This document shows positions 1 through 9,878 of a DNA stretch of 64,000 nucleotides, one piece after another (position 1 is the stretch's first letter; each line of letters begins with the position of its first letter). The DNA is taken from assembly GCA_963813345.1 (NCBI GenBank), contig CAWEYR010000033.1, forward strand, positions 62,001 through 126,000. The letters are read 5' to 3'. The position numbers and the translations under genes were made by a program. The DNA comes from CAWDDA01 sp963813345. GTDB lineage: Bacteria > Acidobacteriota > Blastocatellia > RBC074. The notes under the pieces were generated by a model, which was not told the DNA's origin, did not search any database, and was given only the letters and a program-made list of their open reading frames with translations.

Positions 1-273
1 TTCCTGGGCGCTATAACCCGGGTTCAGAGGGGCGCTGGTCATCGCGGAGCAGACGGCCACGGACGCCACTGCCATTTCCGGCCCATTCGGCAAGACAATA
101 GCGACGCGGTCCCGCCATCCCAGACCGCTCTCATTCAGCGTCTCCACCACGCCGACGATCTGTTGATACAAGTTCGCATAGCTCAGTGAGACGCGACCAG
201 GAGCCAGGAGTGCACTCGCCTGGCCATCATGTTCAGCCTGGGCGCTGATCAAATCTGAAAGAGACAACATCAT
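1..273 (-). CDS. Acyl-CoA synthetase / AMP-binding enzyme, N-terminal part
   Basis: Only the first 91 codons are in the window; the gene continues past the left edge. The start ATG (complement of 271-273) is preceded by a weak GAG-type ribosome site. The translation begins MMLSLSDLISAQAEH and contains the pattern of the N-terminal AMP-binding domain: a YANLYQQI helix, then VAIVLPNGPEMAVASVAV, then the PLNPGY turn that follows in acyl-activating enzymes. The family adenylates a carboxylic acid with ATP and then loads it on CoA or a carrier protein. The substrate cannot be judged because the adenylation core motifs lie outside the window. The family call is fairly safe from these N-terminal motifs. 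Confidence 0.75.
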   Translation of the reverse strand, partial: MMLSLSDLISAQAEHDGQASALLAPGRVSLSYANLYQQIVGVVETLNESGLGWRDRVAIVLPNGPEMAVASVAVCSAMTSAPLNPGYSAQE

Positions 274-362
274 CTCGGCCTGGACTGAGTTCTGATTTGA
301 GAAAAACGAGTAGTCAGCCGAATAGTCGCATAGCGCCTGACGAGCTACAAGCGGGATAAGGT

Positions 363-764
363 TTACGCGCGATCGGGTTGAGCGGCGACTTGTTCGGCTC
401 CGATGTCTTGGCCGAAGATGATTGAGATGCCGTTCGGATCTCGAACATTGAAGTCACGAACACCGTATGGCCTATCTCCTGGCTCGACCGTGATCTCTGC
501 TCCTCGTTCTTTGATCTCTTTGTAACAAGTGTCCACGTCGCGCACCCACTGAAACAAGTGAATGCCGCTAGGCCGGCCCTCGCTCTTCACAAAGTGGATC
601 GCAGAGTTGTCGCGCCACACCACAGCGTAATCATCGTCTCCGAAGTCGGAGACAAATCCTAGAAAGTCTCGGTAGTAGGTAACCGCAGCGGGAACGTCAG
701 GGACGTGGAGCACCGGTGCGCCCTGAATGAACTGTGCTGGATTCGACGAAGGATAATTTGGCAT
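363..764 (-). CDS. VOC (glyoxalase/bleomycin-resistance fold) family protein
   Basis: A 133-residue protein with one vicinal-oxygen-chelate module. Visible markers are the start of a betaalphabetabetabeta unit (PVLHVPDVPAAVTYYRDFLGF), a central AIHFVKSE strand that could supply a metal-binding His, and a C-terminal YGVRDFNVRDPNGISIIFGQ strand typical of this fold. The ribosome site AGGAGA lies 6 bases before the ATG. Members of the family include glyoxalases, dioxygenases and antibiotic-binding proteins; the sequence does not decide among these. It stands alone, 90 bp downstream of nothing on the same strand, and no operon partner is visible. Confidence 0.85.
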   Translation of the reverse strand: MPNYPSSNPAQFIQGAPVLHVPDVPAAVTYYRDFLGFVSDFGDDDYAVVWRDNSAIHFVKSEGRPSGIHLFQWVRDVDTCYKEIKERGAEITVEPGDRPYGVRDFNVRDPNGISIIFGQDIGAEQVAAQPDRA

Positions 765-931
765 TGACGTTCTCCTCTGTCCTCATGTCCTCGCCCGGAA
801 ACGATCACGTTGACGGGTGGGTGCGATTATGTGAGACCTGGATGAAACAGGGTACTTGAGAAACAAGCTACCGCTGCTCCGGTCCAACGTTAGACAGCAC
901 CGCAGATACATTTTAACTCTTTGGCATATCC

Positions 932-1390
932 TCAGGCAGTTCCCTCAGGATCTGGTGGTCGGCCAGGACGCCGGGCGGCCCACGCAACGCACCCAAACAG
1001 TATCCCACCGAGGAGAAACGTCGGCCACCAGACAGGATCGCGTGTCCCATCGACAACTAATCCCGCCACCCCTCGGAGCGTCAACATCGCAGACGCGATC
1101 CAGGCCATGGTCCGCAGGATCCAGCGCGGAATATTCCGGCCCCAGGTTCGGATCAAAGCAAGCGCAACGAAAATAGCTAAGAGGCTCAGGAAGATCACAG
1201 CCACGTCGAAGTAGTAGCGCCACGTGGTCATCATGAGCTGGTGGTTAGCCCGACCTCTGGCAAGACCCCCAGGGAATCCGAATGGGAAGCCAAGTGCCCA
1301 CCAGACGTGCGGCGCCGCGAACAGCAGTGCCCACAGGCTAGCAGCATAGTTAATCCACCGTCCCCGATGAGCATTGGACCCTGAGATCAT
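932..1390 (-). CDS. DUF3995-like integral membrane protein
   Basis: A 152-residue protein with four predicted membrane segments (about residues 12-30, 60-82, 90-110 and 122-142). The tryptophan-rich first segment with HVWWALGFPFGFPGG and the order of segments resemble the small DUF3995 family, whose function is unknown. The C-terminus is proline- and arginine-rich (AARRPGRPPDPEG). The opposite strand carries open frames of similar length in this GC-rich stretch, but only this frame gives clear membrane segments, so it is preferred. Confidence 0.65.
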   Translation of the reverse strand: MISGSNAHRGRWINYAASLWALLFAAPHVWWALGFPFGFPGGLARGRANHQLMMTTWRYYFDVAVIFLSLLAIFVALALIRTWGRNIPRWILRTMAWIASAMLTLRGVAGLVVDGTRDPVWWPTFLLGGILFGCVAWAARRPGRPPDPEGTA

Positions 1391-1446
1391 GCTGAGCCTC
1401 CGAGTGATTTCTTCAGCATCGGAACTTTAGTAGCATCGCCGTTTCG

Positions 1447-2317
1447 TCAGTGGACTGGGAGGATGCGCCGAAGTGCGCGGACGGTTCGCGTTGGCCGCGC
1501 CGGTTCCCATACATCCCGGTTCTCGAAAGGCCATGCGTACACCGGGCTTCCCTCACGCACCAAGCCGAGCACCCCGGGTTCGCCTAGCTCCTCCGCAGAC
1601 CATTCGTATAGTCGCTGCAATCTTGGCTGGATGATCCCGTAGTCCAGCATCCGGCCGAACTCGTTTTCCTCGGCAATATACTCGATGAACGTCACGCTTC
1701 AGCGGGTACCTATCCGGCACAATGCGCGAGAGGGACAGGAAGACTCCTGTCACGGCCAGCCGGGGATCGCCCAGCATCGGGCCGATTCCGGCCAGCGGCC
1801 CAAGTGCCAGGCGGGGCGCGGAAACCAGCGCATGCGCATAAAGCACCCGCACCAGCACCACATTCAGAAAGAAGCGCTCCGCCGCGTTTTCTTTCTCGGC
1901 GAGGTCACGGTTCTCCAGGTAGGCAGAAACAATGCTGGCGTTGTGCGCCCGGTACCAGGTCCGCCCGCGAGGATCGGCAATAAAGGACATCCAGAGCTGT
2001 ATCGCCGGGGACGACGGAGCGCCGCCCCGGCCGCCGCTTCGGGCAACGGCCTCACAGCCATCACGCAACAAGCGCTCATTTGCCGCCCGCCACCATGGGC
2101 TGCCCGCCGGCGTGGCGTGCAGCGGCGCGAGCACGCCCCGCGCCAGCTGCCAGCGCATGAAAGCCATGGCCGCCCGGCGGAACGGCAGGTGGTGAGGAGC
2201 CCGTCCCGACGGACCGTGATACGTCCGTTCAAGCAGTGCGAGACGCTTAGCTGGTTCCTCCCGCACGGCTTCCACCTGCTTGAGGGCCCAGTCGGCGGCA
2301 GAGAGTTCTTCCATCAA
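1447..2317 (-). CDS. Conserved hypothetical protein (frame broken near 1697)
   Basis: Two overlapping reading frames join into one protein of about 290 residues. The first starts MMEELSAADWALKQVEAV at 2317 and runs to about YPLKRDV near 1697. The second continues as TFIEYIAEENEFGRMLDYG and ends near residue LRRILPVH at 1447. The junction needs one base added or removed. No catalytic motif is recognised. The protein is mostly helical, rich in Ala, Arg and Trp, and has no clear signal peptide or membrane segment. I do not know its function. The continuity of both halves suggests sequence error or a very recent mutation, not old decay. Confidence 0.6.
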
Positions 2318-2535
2318 TCACTCCACACAACTCTTCGGCTACAGCTCCAGGTGTCGATTCCACTCCAAGCGCGTGTTTTGCGCGGACCTTAATATAGCTC
2401 ACGACTCTTTATTCCAAGGCACGCGAAGTAGGCAAATTCGGCCCCGTTCGTTACCACAGTGTTACCGGAAACAAGCAAGAAAACGGGAAGGTCTGACTAT
2501 CGCTGCAGTGGCTGAGGGAAAGAGAATTAAGGTAA

Positions 2536-2611
<76 letters not shown>

Positions 2612-2752
2612 CCGGAAATCCGCGCGAACCGAGGAGTTTACATTAGCTTCTGTCCTAGATCAAGTTGACGTGCGAGAGTGTATTCAAACCGGAACCATCA
2701 TAAGATACAGCGCTAAAAAGCGTGCAGATTTTCCCCGTGGAGGAAACGCCTT

Positions 2753-3475
2753 GTGATGAAAAGGGCAGGTGACAATGAATCAGTGCCATACCAGCTTTTC
2801 ATGCTGGCAGTGTCGTTTTACACCCTCGTGGCCCTCGCAATCGGTGTGATCCTCAGGCCTGAGGGCGAAATTCGCATGGTTCTGGAATACGCAGACAGGG
2901 CCATCTGCGCGATCTTTTTGGTGGATTTCATGGTTTGCCTGTACAAAGCGCCGAATCGTTGGCGTTATATGTATACGTGGGGATGGCTGGACCTTCTTTC
3001 GAGCATTCCAGCTCTCGATGCTACGCGCTGGGGAAGGGCTGCTCGAATCGCTCGTCTCCTTCGTGTTCTCCGCGGGATAAAGGCAACTCGAATCCTGCTT
3101 ACGGTAGTAATCGCTAAGCGAACACAAAGTGCCTTCCTGGCAGTGGCGCTGATTGCAATCCTGCTTCATATCGTCGCCGCCATATCGATACTTCAAGTTG
3201 AGAATGCTCCCGAGTCAAACATCAAAACCGCGGAAGATGCACTCTGGTGGGCACTGACGACGATGACCACGGTCGGCTACGGAGACAGGTATCCGGTCAC
3301 AACTGAAGGTCGTCTGATCGCCGGTGTGCTCATGTGTGCCGGTGTTGGACTGTTTGGGCATGTTCTCAGGATTTCTTGCGGCATGGTTTGTTTCTCCGAA
3401 TGCGAGCAAGGACCATACGGATATCGTGGCTCTGAAGGACGAGGTACGCCAACTCCGAACGATGCTTGGAAGAGA
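2753..3475 (+). CDS. Voltage-gated potassium channel, Kch-like (frame broken near 3360)
   Basis: A six-segment ion channel subunit. Segment S4 is visible as a run of spaced arginines (residues about 93-108, WGRAARIARLLRVLRGIK). The pore helix and selectivity filter follow as MTTVGYGDRY, filter TVGYGD at residues 173-178, which marks K+ selectivity. After GVGLFG the frame breaks: removing one base near 3357-3361 restores MFSGFLAAWFVSPN and a coiled-coil tail ending LRTMLGRD with a stop near 3475. As written, the open frame instead runs to 3529 with an unrelated tail. Tetrameric plasma-membrane channel expected. Upstream AGGAA-type ribosome site sits at about 2739. Confidence 0.85.
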
Positions 3476-3561
3476 CTAGCGGCAAAACGGCTCAGGTCGA
3501 AAGCGAGAACCCAGGTGTTTCGCCTGTAACCACAAACTAAAGTTTGAACTCGAACTCAACT

Positions 3562-4412
3562 TCACCGAGTCAATTCAAGAAGCGTGATTTCGGGTGGGCA
3601 GCCGTATCGCAAGGGGACAACGACGGTTCCCAGGCCACGGTTGACATAGAGGTGAGTGTCGCCAAGAACGGCGTGTCCTCGCATGAAGCGGCGGCTTGGT
3701 CGACGGAGCCATCGGCCGCCCGACTGTTCCCGTCCGACAAGCAATCTCCAATTGATCTGACCGCCGTGTGTATGCCCGGACAGCACCAGATCGATTCCTG
3801 CGCGTGCGGCCTCTCGAATGATCGCAGGGTTATGGGAAAGGAGAATTCGAACGTCGAGATCGTCCGTTCCCTTAAGCGCGGCCGGCAGATCGTCGCGCTC
3901 GACCATCATATCGTCGATTCCGGCGAGCCATATTCGCTTGCCTGCCTTCTCGATGGGAACGTTTTCGTTTTCCAGAACGCGAATGCCGACACGACTGACC
4001 TCGCGAGCCATCATTGCACCATCGGTCCAGTGATCGTGATTGCCAAGAACCGCAAATACGCCGATACGTGCCTTGAGGCCTGCGACCGCTTGCGCGCAAC
4101 CTGCGATATAGTCCTTCGAATGAGAGATGTAGTCGCCGGTCAGCACGATCAGGTCAGGATCGAGCGCATTTGCGCTGCTGCACGCTGCCTCGATTCGCGA
4201 CGCACCGAGGAACGGACTGTGGTGCAGATCGGAGAGTTGAGCGATTCGAAATCCTTCGAATCAGCCGGCAGCTTTTTGATCTTGATTGGTTGGCGCGAGA
4301 TTTCGACCCGGTAGGGCTCGATCATCGCGGCCTGAAGAATTGCGGCCAAAGTTCGACGCGAACGCGGTTGACGTACCCGCTCTCGGAGACGGCCAAGTAC
4401 GCTGTTTTTCAT
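3562..4412 (-). CDS. Metallophosphoesterase (YaeI-like), frame broken near 4254
   Basis: The start MKNSVLGRLRER at 4412 follows an AGGAGC site. After KIKKLPADSK the frame shifts: one missing G in a GGG run (around 4254) restores GFRIAQLSDLHHSPFLG, which is the first metal-binding motif (D-x-H). Later motifs are intact: LTGDYI, GNHDHW, LLSHNP and SGHTHGGQ, the set that defines calcineurin-like phosphoesterases. The LPLRYGCPPEITLLEL ending is typical of the YaeI/YkuE type that acts on membrane or cell-wall phosphoesters. Total length is about 283 residues, normal for the group. The catalytic residues are all present, so the break looks like a homopolymer error. Confidence 0.85.
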
Positions 4413-4536
4413 CCAGCCTAGCTCCTCATCTTCCTGGGTGGATTGGGAAGGGTTCTTTGGACCCTTTTCTTGTGAGGTGAATATCGACCTCGCAAATTAT
4501 AAGTGCTCAAGGTTGGCAACGCAATACGCCGCAGGG

Positions 4537-4566
4537 TTGACAAGGGTCAAGGTGTTGCGATACAAA
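4537..4566 (+). promoter_or_regulatory. Sigma-70 type promoter of tRNA-Gly
   Basis: A perfect -35 hexamer TTGACA (4537-4542) is followed after 18 bases by TACAAA (4561-4566). The tRNA-Gly gene begins 14 bases further on. The fit in position and sequence supports a housekeeping promoter for the tRNA; no mapping data are available. Confidence 0.6.
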
Positions 4567-4579
4567 GGGTTTGCCAGAA

Positions 4580-5180
<601 letters not shown>

Positions 5181-5405
5181 ATGACGAAAGCGAAACTCAT
5201 TAAGAAAGATTCGCCTAAACGCGAGCAACTCGAAAAGGCGCGGAAGCAACGAAAGTCGCGCGCTCAGCAGGTAAGTCCCCCGAAGTCGGGAATGACGGCT
5301 CTCGAGTTTACGACAGAATGGATCAAGAAGCGTCGGGAGGACAGTTCCGGAGCGCGCGAGGCGTTCGCCAACCTCTTTGCAGACGCTGATCCTCAGTCAG
5401 CATAA
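5181..5405 (+). CDS. Small basic hypothetical protein
   Basis: A 74-residue protein beginning MTKAKLIKKDSPKREQ. It has a good ribosome site (AAGGAG, 5165-5170) before the ATG. The N-terminal half is strongly basic and rich in Lys, Arg and Gln, likely helical; the C-terminal half is acidic and ends FANLFADADPQSA. No family is recognised. Basic helical proteins of this size may bind nucleic acid, but that is only a guess. It is followed by a hairpin and then xylA on the same strand. Confidence 0.5.
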   Translation: MTKAKLIKKDSPKREQLEKARKQRKSRAQQVSPPKSGMTALEFTTEWIKKRREDSSGAREAFANLFADADPQSA

Positions 5406-5465
5406 TCAGAGACCTACGCCGCCCTTTCGGTTTTCCGCCTTAATCAGAGTTCAAACCTGTGATAG

Positions 5466-5492
5466 CGTTGGCGAGATTCCCGTTCGCCAACG
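5466..5492 (+). promoter_or_regulatory. Hairpin upstream of xylA
   Basis: A perfect 9-bp stem (CGTTGGCGA / TCGCCAACG) with a 9-base loop lies about 85 bases before the xylA start and 60 bases after the preceding small gene. There is no T run, so it is not a classic terminator. It could be an operator-type palindrome or an mRNA leader structure; which one cannot be decided. Confidence 0.35.
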
Positions 5493-5575
5493 TGCTGGTG
5501 TAAGCTTGTCGCTGCACGTGGTTGCGCGTGCTCGTGCGGCTTCTCACTCTGTTTCCCTTTATCAGGAGAAAGGTA

Positions 5576-6742
5576 ATGGACGCTCTCAAACCTCAAAAAG
5601 AACATAAGTTTACCTTTGGATTGTGGACTGTCGGAAATCCAGGCAGAGACCCTTTCGGCGAACCCACCCGGGAAACCATCTCACCTGTGACGATCGTCAA
5701 GCGGCTGGCTGAGCTTGGCGCTTACGGCGTCAATTTTCACGACAATGACCTGGTACCGATCGACGCGACGCCACCCGAGCGCGATCGAATTGTGGCTGAC
5801 TTCAAGAGTGCGCTTACTGATTATGGAATGGTCGTGCCGATGGCAACGACAAACCTTTTCAGTGATCCGGTTTTCAAAGACGGCGCCTTTACGTCAAATG
5901 ATCGTCGTGTCCGGCTTTATGCAATTCAGAAAACGATGCAATCGATGGACCTCGGCGCCGAGCTTGGGGCCAAGGTCTATGTCTTCTGGGGCGGCCGCGA
6001 GGGAGCTGAATGCGATGGCGCGAAGGACGCGGTTGAAGCTATTAAGTGGTTCCGGGAAGCTCTGAACTTCCTTTGCGAATACTCGATCTCCCAGGGCTAC
6101 GGATACAGGTTTGCCCTTGAAGCCAAACCAAACGAGCCTCGCGGCGACATTTACCTGCCGACGACGGGCGCTTATCTTGGATTCATCTCGACTCTCGATC
6201 ATCCCGAAATGGTAGGCGTCAATCCGGAAGTCGGGCACGAGCAGATGGCTGGTCTCAACTTTTATCACGTCATCGCACAGGCCATCGAAGCAGGAAAGCT
6301 TTTCCACATTGATCTAAATGATCAGAAGGGTTGCCGCTTCGATCAGGATCTTCGATTCGGGTCCGAGTCCATAAAGACGATGTTCTATCTCGTCAAGTTG
6401 CTCGAAGAGGCGGGGTACGAGGGATCACGACACTTCGATGCGCACGCATATCGCAGCGAGGATACCGAGGGAGTCTGGGATTTTGCCGCCGGGTGCATGC
6501 GCACCTATCTGATTTACAAGGAGAAGGCGGCGCGTTTCAACGACGACCCTGAGATCCAGGGGCTTCTCTCAGAGATTCGCGCGGACGATCCGAATTTTGA
6601 AACGATTCCTGTGAAGTTTACTGCGGAGCGTGCAAAACAGATAAAGGGGCTTTCACTTGATCGTAAGGAGCTTGCGAAAAAGCGCCTTCCATACGAACGC
6701 CTTGATCAATTGGTGATCGATCTGCTGCTCGGAGTCCGTTAA
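5576..6742 (+). CDS. xylA: Xylose isomerase
   Basis: A 388-residue cytoplasmic enzyme that interconverts D-xylose and D-xylulose (also glucose and fructose) with two divalent metals. The start at 5576 is chosen because AGGAGAAAGG lies directly before it; a longer frame opens at 5522 but lacks such a site. The active-site residues match the short (Streptomyces-type) class with a shift of one: His55 and Asp58 in FHDNDLVP, Glu182 and Lys184 in ALEAKPNEP, Glu218 and His221 in NPEVGHEQM, Asp246 in HIDLNDQ. Length is also typical of that class. The gene is intact. A UMF1-type transporter follows 48 bp downstream on the same strand, so sugar uptake and isomerisation may be co-expressed. Confidence 0.96.
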   Translation: MDALKPQKEHKFTFGLWTVGNPGRDPFGEPTRETISPVTIVKRLAELGAYGVNFHDNDLVPIDATPPERDRIVADFKSALTDYGMVVPMATTNLFSDPVFKDGAFTSNDRRVRLYAIQKTMQSMDLGAELGAKVYVFWGGREGAECDGAKDAVEAIKWFREALNFLCEYSISQGYGYRFALEAKPNEPRGDIYLPTTGAYLGFISTLDHPEMVGVNPEVGHEQMAGLNFYHVIAQAIEAGKLFHIDLNDQKGCRFDQDLRFGSESIKTMFYLVKLLEEAGYEGSRHFDAHAYRSEDTEGVWDFAAGCMRTYLIYKEKAARFNDDPEIQGLLSEIRADDPNFETIPVKFTAERAKQIKGLSLDRKELAKKRLPYERLDQLVIDLLLGVR

Positions 6743-6790
6743 GGGCGGCGTGCTGAGTACGGTAGCGTCAACAGAAAAACCTCCACCTGA

Positions 6791-8089
6791 ATGCGCGTAC
6801 CAACAGAGCCTCCGGTCACAAAGCGCGAGATCTTCGGCTGGTGCATGTATGACGTCGCGGATTCGGCGTTCACGACAGTCATCATCACTGCTCTTTACGC
6901 GCCTTACTTCAGCAAGATAGTTGTCGGGAATTCTCAGCATGCTGACTTTCTCTGGGGTCTCGGCGCATCCATCTCTGAGCTTTCAGTCGCACTGCTGGCG
7001 CCGATTCTTGGCGCAATAGCAGACTTTTCGGGCAGCCGAAAGAAATTCCTCGGCGCCTGCGCGATCCTGATCGTGCTATTCACGGGGGCGCTCTGGTTCG
7101 TCGGTCCGGGTATGGCAACTCTCGGACTAACGCTCTACATCATTGCGAATATAGGATTCGCAGGAGGCGGAGTGTTTATCGACAGCTTCCTGCCGGGCAT
7201 TTCCAATCAGTCAAATGCGGGGCGCATCTCAGGTTTCAAATTCGCAATGGGCTACCTGAGTGGCCTCGTCGCGACCGTACTCTGTCTGCCTCTTGCGGAT
7301 AGTATCGTCGAGAACCCGTCACCGGAACAGCTTTCAAAGGCGAGATTGATCCCGGTTGTGGTCGCCGTCTATTACGCAATCGCGGTAATTCCAACATTCA
7401 TTTTCCTTCGCGATCGAAGCCATGCGCAGACTCTGCCGCCAGGCGAAAACTATATCAGCGTCGGTTTCAAGCAGCTGCGCCGCACACTTTCAAGAATCAA
7501 ACAGTACCGTGAGTTGTTCAAACTGCTGATAGCGTTTCTCGTCTACAACGATGGTGTCGTCACGGTCATCTATTTCGCTGCTCTTTATGCGACAACGACG
7601 ATCGGCTTCACTACCGGAGAGATTGCAATCATGTTCATTGCGATGAATGTGGTCGCGGCTGTTGGTGCGTTTTCGTTTGGATTCATAGCGGATCGCATTG
7701 GACAGAAGAAGGCAATCTTCATTTCACTCGTGATCTGGATCGGTGCGGTTGTTCTGGCTTATTTTGCCTATTCGAAGCAGGCCTTTTATGGTGTCGCAAC
7801 GCTCGCGGGCATTGGGATGGGAAGCACACAGTCGGTGACGCGCAGTCTGCTCGCGCTTTTTACTCCAAAGGAAAACGCTGCGGAGTTTTTCGGGTTCCTT
7901 GGAATTGCCGGCAAAGCACTCGCCTTTCTCGGACCTATCGTTTTTGGGACGATTTCGCGTCAGACCGGAAGCCAGCGCCCGGCAATCCTGGCGATCGGTG
8001 CATTCTTTGTGGTGGGAATGATTCTGTTGACGTTCGTCGACGAGCAGCGCGGCAAGGAGGCGAGCAAGATTCCCGTAAGCGCGCATTGA
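6791..8089 (+). CDS. MFS transporter, UMF1 (Atg22-like) family
   Basis: A 432-residue inner-membrane protein with about twelve hydrophobic segments. The opening KREIFGWCMYDVADSAF and the motif LLAPILGAIADFSGSRKK after the second segment are characteristic of the unknown major facilitator 1 family, related to Atg22. The second half repeats the fold with FGFIADRIGQKKAI. The substrate of bacterial members is not known in general. Its place 48 bp after xylA suggests a link with pentose or sugar metabolism, but this is inference. No strong ribosome site precedes the ATG. The reading frame is intact. Confidence 0.85.
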   Translation: MRVPTEPPVTKREIFGWCMYDVADSAFTTVIITALYAPYFSKIVVGNSQHADFLWGLGASISELSVALLAPILGAIADFSGSRKKFLGACAILIVLFTGALWFVGPGMATLGLTLYIIANIGFAGGGVFIDSFLPGISNQSNAGRISGFKFAMGYLSGLVATVLCLPLADSIVENPSPEQLSKARLIPVVVAVYYAIAVIPTFIFLRDRSHAQTLPPGENYISVGFKQLRRTLSRIKQYRELFKLLIAFLVYNDGVVTVIYFAALYATTTIGFTTGEIAIMFIAMNVVAAVGAFSFGFIADRIGQKKAIFISLVIWIGAVVLAYFAYSKQAFYGVATLAGIGMGSTQSVTRSLLALFTPKENAAEFFGFLGIAGKALAFLGPIVFGTISRQTGSQRPAILAIGAFFVVGMILLTFVDEQRGKEASKIPVSAH

Positions 8090-8197
8090 AGCGCTTTGGC
8101 CGTTTCGAGCCGAATTTGGAGACTCGTATGCTGAATGCCTAGCCATGCGTCGGGGTCTGGTAGTGTAAGACTATCAGGTTAAAAGAAGGAGAGAATC

Positions 8198-9286
8198 ATG
8201 GCGAGAGACATTGAGCAAAGAATCAGGCCACGCGAGTTTTCAGTTTTCGCGGGTCTCGACGTGGACAAGAAGCGAATAGCGGCAACGTTCAGCGATCATG
8301 AAGGCGTTTTGGCATCGGTTCAGATGGCTTATAGTTCTCAACAGTTGGTGAATTATCTTCGTAAGCATTGTAGCAATGACAGGGTTGCTTTGGCTTATGA
8401 AGTGGGACCAACAGGGTTTGGCTTGTATGACGATTTGGAAGCGGCAGGCTATCGGTGCCTCGTCGTAGCTCCGTCGATGGTTCCGAGCGCTCCTGGGAAG
8501 CGGGTCAAGACAAATCGGCTCGACAGCAAGAAGATTTCCTTAGCGTTGCGCGGAGGACAGTTGCAGTCAGTTCATGTTCCACCTGGTGTCTACCGCGAGT
8601 TGCGTCATTTGGTTCAACTGCGAGACAGCCACGTTCGGCAAATGACAGCGTCGAAGTTCAGGATTAAGGCACTGCTTCTCTATGAAGGCATCGCTTTTCC
8701 TGAGATACCTGGCAATGGCCAGTGGACGCGAGCAGTGCTAAAGAATATAGCCACCTTACCGTGCAAGGATTCAGTTCGTTTTAAGCTCAACAGCTTGCTT
8801 GCAACTTTAGCGTTCCACAAGGAAGAGACCTTGGCAGCTTCAAGGCAGATAAGGAAGTTTTGCGAACAGGAAGAAGAGCTCAGGCAATCGATCAAATATC
8901 TGTGTACGGTACCCGGAATCGGTTGGATTACTGCAAGCCACGTGGTGGCGCGTATCGGAGACTGGCGGCTTTTGCACAGTCCAGACCAGATTGCCGGATT
9001 CCTTGGACTCGTCTCCTCTGAACACTCAACGGGGGATAGAGTGGAACGGGGGTCGATCACGCGAAGTGGTGACAGTCGATTACGAAACAAGTTGATCCAG
9101 GCAGCCTGGACAGCTATTCGCAAAGACGAGGAACTCCACGAGTTCTATCGGCGGATATATAACCGACATCCGCGTCAGATCGCGAGTCGCAAGGCGATCG
9201 TCGCTGTGGCGCGGAAGCTAACAACCAGGATTTATGCAGTTTTGAAAGATCAACGGCCGTTCGAGCCAAGAGCGTTGAGTCATTGA
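8198..9286 (+). CDS. IS110-family transposase (DEDD recombinase)
   Basis: A 362-residue intact transposase. The N-terminal RuvC-like DEDD domain starts with FAGLDVDKK (Asp21) and continues with ALAYEVGPTGFGLYDDL (Glu about 68) and TNRLDSKKISLALRGG. The C-terminal Tnp20 domain has CTVPGIGWITASHVVARIGD and the conserved GLVSSEHSTGDRVERGSITRSGD stretch with its serine. A strong AAGGAGAG ribosome site precedes the ATG. The enzyme moves the element through a circular form. The gene is free of frame breaks, unlike many neighbours. It sits directly after the sugar transporter, and no interrupted gene is visible at the insertion point. Confidence 0.95.
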   Translation: MARDIEQRIRPREFSVFAGLDVDKKRIAATFSDHEGVLASVQMAYSSQQLVNYLRKHCSNDRVALAYEVGPTGFGLYDDLEAAGYRCLVVAPSMVPSAPGKRVKTNRLDSKKISLALRGGQLQSVHVPPGVYRELRHLVQLRDSHVRQMTASKFRIKALLLYEGIAFPEIPGNGQWTRAVLKNIATLPCKDSVRFKLNSLLATLAFHKEETLAASRQIRKFCEQEEELRQSIKYLCTVPGIGWITASHVVARIGDWRLLHSPDQIAGFLGLVSSEHSTGDRVERGSITRSGDSRLRNKLIQAAWTAIRKDEELHEFYRRIYNRHPRQIASRKAIVAVARKLTTRIYAVLKDQRPFEPRALSH

Positions 9287-9287
9287 T

Positions 9288-9525
9288 CTCCTTTGACAAG
9301 GAGGCGGTCGGCTCCAGGGTGCGCCTCGACGCCGCACAGAACGAAGGGGACTATTAGTACTCACACTTCGATTCGTTTTTGGAGACAGAGGACCCGGGGC
9401 CAACTTGCTAGCCCTTGACCGTGGGCCGCATATCGAGAGAGTGAGACGGTCTAAGCCGTGCCACGAATAGCAGTCAGTCGACAAGTCAAAGGGTCAGTGC
9501 TCGATGTATAACAAGTTCACAGGTG
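9288..9525 (+). ncRNA. Possible IS110 bridge-RNA region
   Basis: This 3' noncoding end of the IS element begins with a perfect hairpin two bases after the transposase stop (CTCCTT, loop TGAC, AAGGAG; 9288-9303). Several further short inverted segments follow. By position it is where an IS1111-type element would encode its bridge RNA. The sequence alone does not show guide loops that match the ends, so the call is tentative. Confidence 0.35.
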
Positions 9526-9538
9526 GCCTAACCATGCG

Positions 9539-9878
9539 ATCGCATCTTTAATGATTGGTATGAGAGCAGCGTGAGGTCATTCTCACGACCGCATGCAATT
9601 CACGCCCCCCCTCCCGTCCCCCCCAAGGGGGGAAGCACAGGTCCCCTCCTGATAGGGAAAGGTGTGCGTTCGTAATGTGGTTGTTCTATGAGAGTGAGCG
9701 AAGCGATTGCAATTCTGCTTGACATTCACATAGCAGTGCGGCGACTTGGCGCTGCTTTAGTCTCTGCCAATGAATCGTTCGGTAGGAGACTAAAGCGGCG
9801 CCAAGTTGCCCCGCACTCCAAATGGCGCGCGCGTGCATTGTTATCCAGGGCTTTGGTCGGTAATCACGCGCCAAGGCT
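9539..9878. repeat. Noncoding stretch with C-rich run and a large palindrome
   Basis: No gene is supported. At 9605-9633 there are runs of seven, three and seven C followed by AA and six G, able to form a hairpin and, on the minus strand, a G-quadruplex. At about 9745-9805 a long inverted repeat has 20-base arms with one mismatch (CTTGGCGCTGCTTTAGTCTC and its partner), around a 21-base centre, with weaker pairing outward to 9737 and 9814. It resembles the other palindromic repeats of this window in structure but not in sequence. Confidence 0.6.

Larger units (their letters stand above)
8137..9538 (+). mobile_element. IS110-family insertion sequence, probable limits
   Basis: A complete transposase gene lies between two copies of a 13-base motif that match at 12 positions: GCCTAGCCATGCG at 8137-8149 and GCCTAACCATGCG at 9526-9538. 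These are the only obvious matching flanks and give an element of about 1.4 kb, normal for IS110. The two sides differ in noncoding length: about 60 bases before and about 240 bases after the gene. In the IS1111 subgroup the bridge RNA that guides integration is encoded on the 3' side, and this layout agrees with that. No terminal inverted repeats were found, as expected. The exact ends are inference. Confidence 0.65.

Noticed and set aside
1685..2392. A 235-residue plus-strand frame opposite the broken hypothetical at 1447-2317
   Set aside because: Low-complexity Arg/Pro/Gln-rich text without motif; the minus-strand pieces join into one coherent protein, which is a better reading.
3544..4314. 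A 256-residue plus-strand open frame opposite the metallophosphoesterase
   Set aside because: The minus strand has all phosphoesterase motifs in order. The plus frame has no recognised feature and opens only because of the codon use opposite.
9605..9633. C-run and G-run as an intrinsic terminator of the IS element
   Set aside because: The stem is made of G-C homopolymers without a following T run on either strand and lies outside the likely IS end.
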